Of a DNA stretch of 64,000 nt, positions 38,482 to 50,712 are shown piece after piece. Position numbers and translations under genes: made by a program. The stretch comes from Rotaria socialis (Eukaryota; Rotifera; Eurotatoria; Philodinida; Philodinidae). The stretch is taken from positions 18,770-82,769 of the forward strand of contig CAJNYU010000361.1 in NCBI GenBank assembly GCA_905331475.1. Reading direction: 5' to 3'. A model generated the notes under the pieces. The model ran no database searches. It was not told the origin of the DNA and was given only the letters and a program-made list of their open reading frames with translations. Numbering within the stretch: position 1 is the first letter of the stretch; each line of letters begins with the position of its first letter.

Positions 38482-41400
38482 ATGTCACGGGATAAGCCAA
38501 CAGGTAGCAAAAAATTTATTCAATTAGAGTTATTTTATCGTTTCTTGCAGTTAGTTTATTCTCACCCAAGTCATCAACAATAACACAGACAATTAAGTGT
38601 GGTCAATGTGTAACAGAAGAAGCTAAAATGGTAAAACAAAAGCATTTAAACAGATTTTTGAGAAAAATGAATCATTATAATTGAAATTTTAAGAAATGTA
38701 TCGAATGTGTCGAAAATTATTGTGCCAATTGCTTTACTTATTTTCATCTGCGTGGTGCTTTACAACGTCATCATCGAATTTTTCTATCGGAAAATCAATT
38801 ATCGATATCTCAAAGAAAAAATCGATCGTTTAATAGTGATCTTAATCTCCGAGATTTAACCCATCGACAATCAAACGATGGTTTACATAGAAAATCAACA
38901 ATGACACTAAATGTGCACGAATCAGAAGAATTGCACAATCTCAAAACAAATTCTACGTCATTTCAAAAGGCATTTTCCAAATGGAGAAATAAGAACGTAA
39001 ATGGATCAAAAGCAATTCGATCCAAAAATGGATTCATAACTTCGATTAACGAAACAATCAGTGACAGAATGGACTATTCTAATCGACTACCAAATATTGA
39101 ATCTAATTCATCGAGACTCTCTTCCAATGAGAAAATCCGATCTAAAAGGGATCGCCCTATTGAGAAAAATAATCTGAAAAAATCTAATCAACAATCGAAA
39201 AAGACAAAAGATACAAAAAAAGATAAACCAAAAATAGGTGTAATGATTAATATATACTATGCACTTACTGAAAATACAAATTTAAATGATCCAAGTATTG
39301 ATATTGAAGTGAGAACTTATTTCTATTCCGATTATATTATATCTTTATAAATCTTTTAGTCGTTTGATGAGGATATAGAAGAAATACAAACAGAAAAAAG
39401 GTAAAATAAACGGAGCTGTCAATAGACCATATTTTCGATCTGTAGGACGAAGTCGACTGATTGACGCTTCCTATGCTTTTTATTCACTAATTTCTGTAAC
39501 GATGTTGATGAGTATTTTTGAAGGAATAACTAATTCTACTATGTATAACATTCAGATCCATAATTCTTATATAATCTTTTGTCAACGGTTTGATCCTATA
39601 CTCTTCTGGCAAACGCTTATGATTGCTTCTAAAAGTTTCTTGCTAAAGTACCCAATTACTGTTGTCGATCTAGAAATATTATCCACATTCGAGTGGATAC
39701 AATCCAGGGCTTGAAACCGACAGTTTTTATTCTAAAAGAAATAGTCATCTATGAACTTATTCTTCTACAATTAGGAGAAAGCGTAGACTACACGTCAAAG
39801 TAAATGATTATTGAATAATTCTAATAGTTTTTTGGAAAACGAATTCATCGTTCTCGCGATGTCTAACGTTTATTTAGATGTGACTATTTATATTTTCTGG
39901 TTTTCGTTATTCTTACTAGAAAAAGCACAGTACTCGCTGTTATGCAGATGCCTAGACAGCATCAACGAATGTTGCTAATATGAATAATTTATAAAGATCA
40001 GTATACTATTGCTGAACTCATAGAAAATTCTCTTATTTTCAGTGTGCAAGCCATAAATACTGAAGAACAATCGAATAATGAAAATACTCTTGAGCATGTT
40101 GAGGAACAGGAACGACCTGTTACTCATATATCATCGAAATCATATTTAGATTCAACTAGTCCATCAATGAAGAAGAATTCAATGACACTATGTGAAAAGT
40201 CTTTGTATATTAAATTAATAGTTTTTTTTCTAATAAACAATAGTACTTATAAAAATATTTCAGACATTCTCTATTATCTACAAAATCTACTGATGAACTA
40301 GAAACCATTGTTTATTCAGAATTATTCCTATCACATTCATTGCTATCTTCTATCGATGGCTATGATGAACGTATGAATCTAACCAATTATTTATTATTAA
40401 ATAAATTGCTGGTCTTCTTTTAGCTTCGAATTTCTCGAATCAAAATCGCATACCTGATGATAAGACTAGCCTATCGACTATAGTCGATCACTATCCCGTT
40501 GCTCATTTTGATTCATCTCTGAATGATTTATCTTATGAATCAAAAATCGAATCAAGCAATCATTTTAATCAATTATCTAAACCTGATTCTCCAATTCGAA
40601 CCGAAAAAGATCCAACACCTACTACTGATCGGCTACCGATCAACACCTCTAAGAATACACAACGTCGAAATTCTCCATTTAGTTTTACAAATCGGACGAC
40701 TGACCTTCATGGAGGTAATTCATCATCGTCAATAGGTACAAATGATGATTGCTTTTTTACGGATATGTTACCTCGACAAAAAAATTCATCGCATCGAATT
40801 CTTTCGCCTTCAAAATCGAATCATGAACAGGCAGATATTTCAGAAAATCAAACAACGATAAATTCGCCTTCAATACCTACTAAATCTCCTATCAGAAGTG
40901 CAGTACGTAGAGATTCAAAACATTCTATAAAAATTGAACAATCACCATGTCAGTCTAAATCCGCAACAAGTCGACCTGCTTCGTCATCATCATCATCGTC
41001 ATCTACTTCACTTCCTATTTCAGTCATGTCATCAAAATCGGATTTCATTTACCCGAATAGTCAATCATCAGCAAAATCATCCAGAAAAAGTTCGTCGTCA
41101 TCAATATCAACAACGAAAAGTTCTTCACCAGCTAAAACAAAAATGCCTTCGTCAACTACAACGAAAAGTTCTTCACCAGCTAAAACAAAAATGCCTTCGT
41201 CAACTACAACGAAAAGTTCTTCACCAGCTAAAACAAAAATGTCTTCGTCAACTACAACGAATCGATCTTCATCAATTACAACAAAAGCTTCTTCATCAAC
41301 TACAACACTCGCATCAACAAAATCTTCGCCAGTAGGATCACCATCAAACAATCGTTCTTCCTCAAAACCTACGATAAACCATTCTTCATTAGAATTAGAA

Positions 41401-43616
41401 ACAATACCTTCAAAAACAGCTGAAAATTTAAAAGTACCATTGCCATTGAATAATGATACTTCTATTCAAGACCCCATCATTTCATTAAACGACCACCATT
41501 CATCGCCTGTTGGCACGCAACAAGATCTGAATGATTTAGTCAAACCCAATTCTATTAGAAGCCAAACCGCTGATGAAATAATCAATGAAAATCATTCGCC
41601 AATGAAAGAAAAAAATCCTCATCGTCAATTAACGCACAGTGAAGAATTATCGAAATTTCGAAAACTAGAATTTTCAATGGAAGATGGTCTTAAATGGCAA
41701 GCAGCTTCAGGAGAGTATGTAAACAGAAAAAGAGATGCACATTTCAACTAAAGATCTTCCTTACAATCCTACAAGTAAAGAAATCCGATTTGAAAAGACA
41801 GACTATCCATGGTTAATTTTCTATTGGTTGAAAATTTAAATTTCATCCGAATAAATATTCGTTAAAAGTTCTAGTATAATATCACTAAAAATATTAAAAT
41901 GAAAAGAAAGACACGCAAAGAATATTCATCCGATATATTTTTTTTTCGTTCGCTGATTAAAGATGCCAAAATACATACTAAATGTACTTGACTTTGTGGA
42001 TGTCACGGTATTACTCTTTAATCACGTAAATCTAATTATAGAATTGAAACCGATGTACTTGAGTTTCATCTCCGTAGATGTAGCAGAAATTATGATTTAT
42101 TATGCATATTAATGCAACCAATGAATTGCTATAACTCCAAATTGAGATTCAATTTGTCATATGATATATAAAAATAATTCAGAGTATTTCGTTAACGAAT
42201 GACTTTGTCACTAAAAATATTAGACTAAATAAATTTTAATGATTCAAAATATTATTAGCGAAGATTTTTTCCGTATAGATCATTATCTTCGACGAAAACA
42301 ATTTCTTCTATTCAAACATTGCATACTAAAAGCGTTCAATCATTTACACCTCGTAATATATTTTACTGAATTTTATCCATCAAATATAATTAATATTTTC
42401 GTTAGAGCCAACTAATGGCACTGGCCGATTAACATTGATGTATGAAACAACGAAGAAAAATGAAAAATATTTTAATTGCATTCATCAAGAACATTATTCA
42501 ACATGTTAGTAAGATGCTGAGAATTAGATATTCGAACATTTTGTTTCATTGTTGACTGGTAAAAGATTATCAATGGAGATATGCGGATCCCATTTTTGGT
42601 CCCGATGATTTCAGCTATTCTATTGTCTGTTCCTATTTAGAGAAAAATGTTTCTGCAATACTTATATTTTGTTTTACTAAAACTTTAACTCAGATCTGCT
42701 TCAGTTTACTTCGGATTATGAGAGTGTTGCTTTCTTCCTCTCTTCGTAGAGCCATATTTCTTCTGAGTTCGGCCATCGGAAGTGTCTTTACACGTTTGTA
42801 GTCATAGTTCTCGTTTTTCTCTCTAAAGATTTTGACGTTGATATTTCTCTAGTGCAACAAATATCATTGTCAAAGTCGACATTAAAATGTACTGTCGATG
42901 TGAAAAATAAATTCTCATCAAATTTCCAATTTAACACCTCTTCAAGGTTATTTTAAAACGCTCCAATCTTCGCATTCCCTACACTCAAATCCTGATGAAA
43001 AACAAGTGTTAAGTATAGATCGTACTATTCAGTGCGTAATTTTCTGCTGATTAAAAATTTGATATTTGTTTATTTTTGTGAATAAAATCTCATATGTAGG
43101 GCTTTGCCATGGAATCAAGAAAAATCTATAATCAAACAATGTGTTTTTTAACAACGTAGGTAAATTTGCTTTCTCTCCATATGACGAATGAAATAAATAA
43201 GCATTGGCATCTGATAATCTTAGTATTAGCTCAATTTTGATCTTTCTTTTAAGTGTTTCCACAAGAAGCTTATTTGAACAAACGCTCTAGTATCGAATTA
43301 TGCCATTAAAAAGTCTTTAGATTTCGAATAGCTAGCATCGAATTGAATTATGGAGCAAGAGAAAAACTTGATTTACTTGTGTTTGTTGTGTTTCTAATAG
43401 ATACGAAAAATGTTAATGACGATGTCAATGTGAATGAGCATTTATTACAAATTCTTCAGGATGCTGAATTACCACTTGATGAAAAATCTTCACCGATGAT
43501 TCAAACAAAATCCCAGTAAAATTTATTGAAAAGAAAAGCAAGTTTTATTTACTTATCGTTTCAGAGAAAATGAAATTGATGATCGACCGTCAACTGATAG
43601 AGAATTTTTCGCGTGA
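38482..43616 (+). CDS. ZBBX: B-box zinc-finger protein, ZBBX-like, multi-exon
   Basis: Exon 1 (38482-38503) joins in phase to exon 2, giving VSLFSPKSSTITQTIKCGQC and VTEEAKM, then exon 3 KCIECVENYCANCFTYFHLR followed by GALQRHHRIFL. This is a single B-box with CxxC, CxxC, CxxC and paired His. Together with SFQKAFSKWRNKNVNG downstream, it matches the vertebrate ZBBX layout. The rest is Ser/Thr/Lys-rich and disordered, with a large exon ending near 41715 that includes a 48-bp tandem repeat. Two further exons near 43398-43616 join in phase (LLQILQDAELPLDEKSSPMI, then ENEIDDRPSTDREFFA and stop) and are probably its 3' end; exons between 41.7 and 43.4 kb are not resolved (one candidate at 42406-42507). 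Vertebrate ZBBX is linked to ciliated tissue; function here is inferred. It lies 278 bp before the next gene. Confidence 0.72.
41113..41256 (+). repeat. 48-bp coding tandem repeat, three copies, nearly identical
   Basis: Three head-to-tail 48-bp units, each starting ACGAAAAGTTCTTCACCAGC and encoding TKSSSPAKTKMPSSTT (the third has S for P). The nucleotide copies are almost identical, including synonymous sites, which points to recent duplication or conversion inside the ZBBX-like gene. Confidence 0.92.
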
Positions 43617-43804
43617 ATAGTTTTATATTTTACTGTGTTATTCATTTTCTTTTCTTCTCTAATAATAAATCAATCAATCTTACTGTTTAAATTGTATGAT
43701 TTTGTTTTTCGTTGTCTAGCTTGAAGTCATTCCTATGATGTTGGATAGAAATCCTGCAAATGCTATTTTATTAATTTTTTGCTTGTTTCGTTCTCCAAGA
43801 TAAT

Positions 43805-43834
<30 letters not shown>
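43805..43834. repeat. (TA)n(TG)n microsatellite
   Basis: Alternating TATA followed by TGTGTG repeats in the 278-bp gap between the ZBBX-like and CNBD2-like genes, about 60 bp before the CNBD2-like start codon. Confidence 0.9.
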
Positions 43835-43835
<1 letters not shown>

Positions 43836-43894
43836 ATTCAAACTTATGTACATAATTCTTTTTTTTTTCAATTATTATTTTTACACAAATCTCG

Positions 43895-46330
43895 ATGTCC
43901 TCTCGTGATCCTACTCCAAGTTTATATCAAACAGCAACACAACTTTCAATTTATCAACAAGCATCAGTTTCTGTTCGATCAAAACGTGGTCTATCGTTCA
44001 ATCGAGATTATGTACTTATCTCAAATAGCAACAAGTCTTGTGTACATAAACATATTTTTATTATTGATTTAGTACTATAAAAAATTGTGCAAGTTTTTTC
44101 GTCTGGTCCGTCATGCTGTTCGTGTTTGGTTGATTGTGAGAAAATATGCGATTGAATCGTCACGAAATAGTAGAGAGCAACTATATAATAGTACAGAGAT
44201 TCTTTTTGATTTAAGCAAATTTCGACGACCAGTGGAGGTAGAAAGAATGTTGGTATTTGACTGTTTCGCATAGAATATTTAGGAAACAATTGGAAGAGAT
44301 ATTCGAACTATTTTAAAATCAGATCCTGAGACGAGAACCGAAGATGATATTCGTATGATTGCCGTTGGACTGGGACAAACCGTTTCATCATTTACAGGTT
44401 AGTAAACTTAATAAATGAATTTCAAAAGTATCCTACAGAACAAAAAAAAAGGTCTATGACTGTAGAGAAGGAACGAGGTTAGACATAAGTTCATTTTGTT
44501 TTGGCGAAGTGAAAGGCATGCTTTATTCAGGAGTAGTTTGAACGTAATAAATTGTATCAATCTTAATGGTTCACTTTATTGATTACAGAGAAAAACAACT
44601 GGCTGCCATTTATTCAATTTGCTTCTCAAAAACAAAAGGAATCCTGTGCAAAAAGTGTAAACAACTTTTTTTGTGATTGATAAAAGTCATTTCTATCGTA
44701 CAACTAAAGAGAAAATAATATTCATTTATTGCATTACTCAAACTGAATTCTGATCGAACGAATAATTATTAATAGAAACATCTTATTTTATATTTTGATG
44801 AATAGAATTTCCTCTTCAACGACAATATGCATTAGCAAGAGTTGCCATACTAGAAGAATTTGAAAGAGGTCGAGTGATTCTTCGTGAAGGACATGTTGCT
44901 GAGAAATTCTATTTAATCGTCGATGGCATCAGTAAGTTAAATTTAAAAACGAACGAAGTATTTTTCTAGTCTTCTCGTTTTGAAAGCTGATGTATACAAA
45001 TTACGTGAAAATCCACAAACACATACATTCAGTTCGAGGCTTGTTGCTGTGCTTAAAAAAGGAAGCTCTTTCGGCGTAAGAATATTTGTTTCTTGATTGA
45101 AATAAGTAGAATAATCGGTCTGGTTTTTTTCGTTTTTCTTTCAAACTGTAGGAGGTTGCACTAATCAATGCTCATAGGCGAACGGCAACTGTTTGTTGTC
45201 AAACTGATGTGTCAATGATTTCAATCGAACGAGAAGATTTCATTAAAATATTCATGGCGAAAGACGCAGCCAGCGAACCAGATTTTATTACATTTCTACG
45301 ACAACTACCTGAAGTAAAAACAATTAGTTTTTTTGTTAATTTGTTTTGCTTTAATATTTATTCTGATCTTTAAGTTTCGAGGATTTCCTATTGATAAAAT
45401 TCCTCATGATAATCCACGTATTTGCCAAGTTGTTTATTATCGGTAAGAGTATTTGTGTAGATCGAAAAAGAAAACATTCGTTTTATTATAGCATGGGCAC
45501 ATTAATGAGTAGAGACTCGAACGAAGATGAATGGATTTATATTATTCGTACAGGTTGTTGTCGTGTTATCAAAGCTCTAACACAAGTTACACCGAAATTA
45601 GTAACCCGCAAAAAACCAAAAGTCATGTATGATAATTTCAATACGCAACGTGCTTCGCAATATAGTATAGAAGCATTGGGCACAGTGGCTAAAGTAAAAA
45701 CAATAGGCGATGATCGATTCATTTCATTATAATTTGATGATCTTTTTCTTTCAGCCAAAATCACCAGTAAAACCAGCTAAATGCTATACTGAAATCGAAC
45801 AAATTCGAGAAAAAAGTGTTTTTGTGAGTAGATTTTTTCATATTAGTAATCGTTTAAAATTGCTTTTGGGTTGTGAATAGAAAATAATCGAAACCATAGA
45901 TTGATTTTCTACTAAAAAAATTCTATTTGCATGACAAATAATTTTAAAAGATTAGAGATCTTGTCATACACTGAATAGTTTGTTTATGTTGTTAGGGTTT
46001 GGTAAGCATCGTTTTTGGACAATTAAAAAATGCACTAAGTGTTACATTAATCTCTGATGGAGCTGAATGTATTCGAATACGAAAAAATTTTTTTATGAAA
46101 ATGACACCACAAAGTTTATTTGATCGATTGCGACGAGAGGTAATTTGTTTAATTTCTTTTTGTGTTTGGAATATTTATTTCCTTTAAAATAGGTTCGACC
46201 TTATATAACCGATGAAGATCTACAGAAAAAGTTGCAAAGCGAAGTCGATTGGACAGCGTATAAACATTTACTTGTGAAAAGAATTTATGAACGAAATGCA
46301 AGAAATCGCTTGATAACATTTAATTATTAA
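43895..46330 (+). CDS. CNBD2: Cyclic nucleotide-binding domain protein, CNBD2-like, multi-exon
   Basis: About ten short exons. Exon 1 MSSRDPTPSLYQTATQLSIY; exon 2 LCKFFRLVRHAVRVWLIVRK, resembling the basic N-terminal region of CNBD2; then TEDDIRMIAVGLGQTVSSFT. The cyclic-nucleotide-binding fold follows: LQRQYALARVAILEEFERGR, VILREGHVAEKFYLIVDGI, then SSFG|EVALINAHRRTATVC. The phosphate-binding cassette keeps the Glu and Arg expected for cAMP/cGMP contact, and an intron splits it right after FG. Later exons hold a second, weaker repeat (WIYIIRTGCCRVIKALTQ, then GLVSIVFGQLKNALSVTLIS). The C-terminus is LVKRIYERNARNRLITFNY. In mammals CNBD2 is a testis protein needed for sperm tail formation; the role here is inferred. 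Exon phases checked at several junctions agree. Confidence 0.82.
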
Positions 46331-49300
46331 TCTACGTAAATATATGTACTATAGCTTAAAATCGATTCGATTAGTGATCTTTTCAAATTTTTGTATTGAT
46401 ACCTGTGATCGAAAATAAATATCTGTAATGTTTTGTTTTTTTGTAGCCATCAAATGTGATTAATGGAGAATCGAGATTATTAATGTAGAATTCATTTATA
46501 TTTAAAATGCGCTATTAGCGCACTTCCTGTGTGATTCAAATGAAAAACATGATGCGGATGCTGTTGCTTGTTTTGAAAAGATTGTTTTATGCCATCTATT
46601 GTTGGGTAGATTTTTTCAAACGTCCGCTAACTTATTTCTCCGGAAATGATTCATACACTCTTTGATCGGAAATCGATAATGTCGGTCCCGTTGGCCGGAA
46701 TTTTCTTTTCTATTTTTTTTCAATTCTACTTTTAGTCCGGATCTTACAATAGCCTTTAGAAATAAAAATCGGTACGCTAATTCTATGAAAATCTTATCCC
46801 ATCAACATATCCGAGAGTAACTAATCGTGCGACTTGACAATAAGATGTTAATGTTGTTGGAAGTAGCCATTAAATAATCTATCACACTCCTTAAGATTTC
46901 TAAACAAAAATAAAATTCTGTTGTTGACATACATTCATCATACAGTAGGAGAGTATTGAAAGTTATTCTTATATGTTAATCTTCATGTACCAAGAAGAGC
47001 TATGCAATTTATTCTATCGTATTTAAATATTTTATTAAATTGCCTAGTAGTCAAAGTCATGAAATTCCTGTATGACCTATTGTATGTATACTTCAAGAAG
47101 TTGCACTTCACTCCTTTGCTGAATAAGATTGATCAGCTAAGATATGAGCAGAGATTTTATTATTAGCACGTATTTTACTTCAACAAACACCTAGGCACAA
47201 GAAGAAAAAGTATATAAACACGATCATAACCAAACTATCGTCACGTCACTTGCCTGAGTTGCTTATCGGAAATTTTTTACAACTTATAGAACAGATGCTG
47301 TAAGGGCGTATTTTATGATAAGAAGCGGACGGGAACCGACAGTAATCTCGTTTATCTGAGGTAGGAGCAGAATTTAATTACATAATTTATGGAGAAGGCC
47401 TTCAAATTATTTATTATCGCATGCAAAACAAATATAGGCGGTTGAGTATTTTCAACTTTTATTTCTTGAAATGTATAATAGCGATAGTTGTTCGCCGATC
47501 GATCATTCTGATCGTCAGAAGCAATATCTCTATTAACCCTAAATAGCTGGTAAGTTTCTTCACTACTTTCCATCATATCAATTTGTGGGTCCTTTCTTGG
47601 ATTTGGCCTATTATCTCATTGAAATCGCTCTTAAACATGTTCACATTTGAGTAAAAAAGAAGACAACATTCTAACAAGAAATGGATATTATTCAAAGCAA
47701 GAATCAGTTTCATGTCTCTGTCATATTACACACAAGCCTGTTAAAATTTCGAAAAGAAATCAATATATATATATATATATATATAAGCGGGCTATATGAA
47801 GAAACGCCTACCTTTTTGTTCAATAGGTACTTCACTTGAAAAAATTTTTTTATTGAATATTAAGAGCAGACAGACAGACAGAAGTTACTACAATGAACTA
47901 TCGATCATTTTACAAAACACTCCTGTGAAATTTAAGTTGATAAAGTGCGTTGTATTGTTTCTTTGTTGTTATACATCGTTGTTATTTTGCAGTAACTATT
48001 TATACAAAGGTAATATCGAGTAACTTTTCAATAATAAAATCCAATCTACTCAGCATTTGAGTAGATATTTAAATATCGAACACTGTTCGGTTTCGTGTCG
48101 AATCTGAACAGAGATTCTATGATCACATAGATGTTTCATAAGAAAAATATCATTTTTTTCCACAGGTCTTTTTTCGTAGCTTTTAGAAAGTCAGAAAACT
48201 TAAATTTTAAGCACAACAGATCTGTAGAATTGAATGAAAATTTTCAGCATGTTCTCGAAGTGTAAAGGAATCACTTTAGCTACCTTACGTCAATGTGGTA
48301 ATTAGATATTCGTTCAGGCAAGGCACATATTGGAACCCTACTCACGATGGATGCGAATGATATCCGATAGTTGAATGTGTACCATCGTTTGTTTGTGAAG
48401 ATAGTGAGATACATTCGGTTTTTCTTTCAACCCACATTATGTAAATCTCATAAAACCTATATCGATAATTTTCATCGGTAAAAATACCATTTATTATAAT
48501 GTTTGAATGGATTATTTGTTCTGTTTGAAACATAATTTGGACAAAAATCTAGTTGATCAAATTACAAAAATATTTTCTCCAGGAATTTCAATTTTTCGCT
48601 TTAGATAAACGTTATTTTTTACTAGTAATAATAACTCTTTCTTTTTCAATTGTAAATGTCTAATGATGCGCCTTGATTAATTGATTGACAAGATCAATCG
48701 ACGACTATGATTTGGATTTCAAGACACCATCTATAACAAGCATTCGCTTTGTTCTTTTTTATATCAAAGTTTGACATTGATTGGTTGGTAAACACTATTG
48801 TTCTATACCAATAGAAGATATTTTCTCCTTTCTTCTTATTTAAGACACTAAACTATCTAACATTTTCTGGGTGGTGTACCTTTCTTTTTTCTCTCGTTAA
48901 GTAGGTTTTTTCCTCTTTTTTTTTCTTTCTTTCTTCTCTTTCATCTAGCTCTCAGTTGTTCTTCATCTTTGTCCTATTTGTTTTGTTCTGACCGTATTAG
49001 AAAGCAGACTCGTCGTAGTTGTTTGCTTTTATTTTGCAGGTAACAATCTATTTTTATTCTCTTACTCTATCTTACATGATAAATGCTTCTTCGCCAAGGA
49101 CTTTGTTTTGGATATAAACAAAATCTTTTTTGTCATTAATGAGTAAGGTTATCTCTTGTTAATATTTATTTGATTAAATGATAAGAAAATCTCAGCGTTA
49201 TCATTAAGTTACGATGAGTAATGAAAAAAATGGAGAAAAAATCCTGACGAAACACAAAAAGAAAGAATTATAAATTGCTTCATCATCGATTTGATTACGT

Positions 49301-50107
49301 TTTATTATTTTTTTCTCCCTGCTTTTATTATTATATTATCTTGTTTGAGACAAAGTATGTGAAGATGTTAAGTACGTGTTTGCAACCCTCTTGCATAGCT
49401 GCCTTTTCCCCCTTTTCATCTAGTGAGAGAAAAAAGAAATAACAGCAAGATACAGTTTGCCGTATTCATCTTAGTATATGATATAGACATCGTCGTCTGA
49501 TAGGTTGTTTACTGTTTTCTTCAGTAATTGAATTTTCTGTTATGTTAACATTCATACATAGAACTCTTCTTTCTTCTTTTGGTGTGCGTGTGTATGTTTA
49601 CGCATATTTTTCTTCCTAAATTAAGTACGAGGAAACTGACTAGCAACGTTTGTCCTTACCACACACTTGTTTTAACAGTTCTTTTATTTGTCCGGTATGC
49701 AGAACTCTTTCTTTTGTTAACATTCTTTTTCTTTTTCTTTTTCTTCTTCTTCTTTTTGTTCTGTCGTTCACTCATTTATTTGATGGATGGGTAAAACAAT
49801 CAGGCGCTCACAGAACAAAATGAACATTGCATCGTCATTGAAAGACGAAGAATAAAAAGTGTCATTGATGTTAACAATTTGCGACATAACTAAAAATCTG
49901 ACGCCATCGTTAATAGAATATGTTATGCTTTTTGTTCCAGATATTCTGTTTCAATCTATTATTCATTTTGTCTATACTGCTTCTACATCTGACAATAGAA
50001 GACGCTTTATCAACGGAAATAAACCTATATAAACAATTCCATTTGTCTTTCAAATTTATTATAATTGCATATTCTAAATATATTAGTGAAAATCAAGTCA
50101 AATAAAT
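46331..50107. other. Intergenic region with microsatellite and pyrimidine-rich stretches
   Basis: No gene recognised. An (AT)n microsatellite is at about 47763-47785. Pyrimidine-rich sequence spans 48840-49040 and 49715-49770. A possible non-coding first exon of the next gene may end at TTTTGCAG|GTAACA near 49040, followed by an intron, but this is only a splice-site match. Confidence 0.45.
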
Positions 50108-50712
50108 ATGATGATGACTATGGATCAACCATCAGGTAAAGGAAATAATTTACATGAATCATTTTCGTTTATGTTTATTTTCTAGGTTATGAAAATGCTT
50201 TTATGAATTATCATAATCAAAATAATTCCTTTAATCAATCAATATTATCGTTCGCTGATCCCGACGTTGATTGGAGCGTACTTGAAAATGCTGGTATGAA
50301 AAGAAAAAATTGAAATAATCAAATTTTTTTTTCTCTCTCCCTCCCTATAGATCGTTATTTATTACGCGATGATAGTGCATGGATAACTCGTTTAAGTAAA
50401 GACTTTTGGTGGAATCTCGAACGCATATCTGAAATGGCAATGACAGACGTTAGCCCGACGCAACAAATGAATACAACAAAACAAAAACCTCAACAAAATC
50501 TGTCATCATCTATACAATCAAATGGTATTTCAACACGTAAAATTGTTGGCCAACGTACAACAATTGCCCGGCCAAATCGAAACAACATTCCAATGACACA
50601 AAATTCTTCATCAATATATGATCAAGATATTGACTATAATCCATTTCAATCAAAAGTATCATTTGATAATAATATATGGGCAAATTATACGCAGCAGGCA
50701 ATCCCATGGTAA
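50108..50712 (+). CDS. Small protein of unknown function, three exons
   Basis: Not recognised. Exon 1 (50108-50134) MMMTMDQPS; exon 2 (about 50186-50293) YENAFMNYHNQNNSFNQSIL then SFADPDVDWSVLENA; exon 3 DRYLLRDDSAWITRLSKDFW then WNLERISEM, then a Gln/Asn/Ser-rich tail ending NIWANYTQQAIPW. Both introns are GT-AG with agreeing phase (Gly restored at the first). The product is about 170 residues, with no signal peptide or membrane helix. The conserved-looking core is the aromatic stretch around DFWWNLER; the tail looks disordered. An ATG cluster makes the exact start uncertain by up to five codons. Confidence 0.65.

Noticed and set aside
41061..41351. Antisense frame of 96 residues under the ZBBX-like exon
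   Set aside because: It is a periodic mirror of the 48-bp coding repeat on the plus strand, with no independent support.
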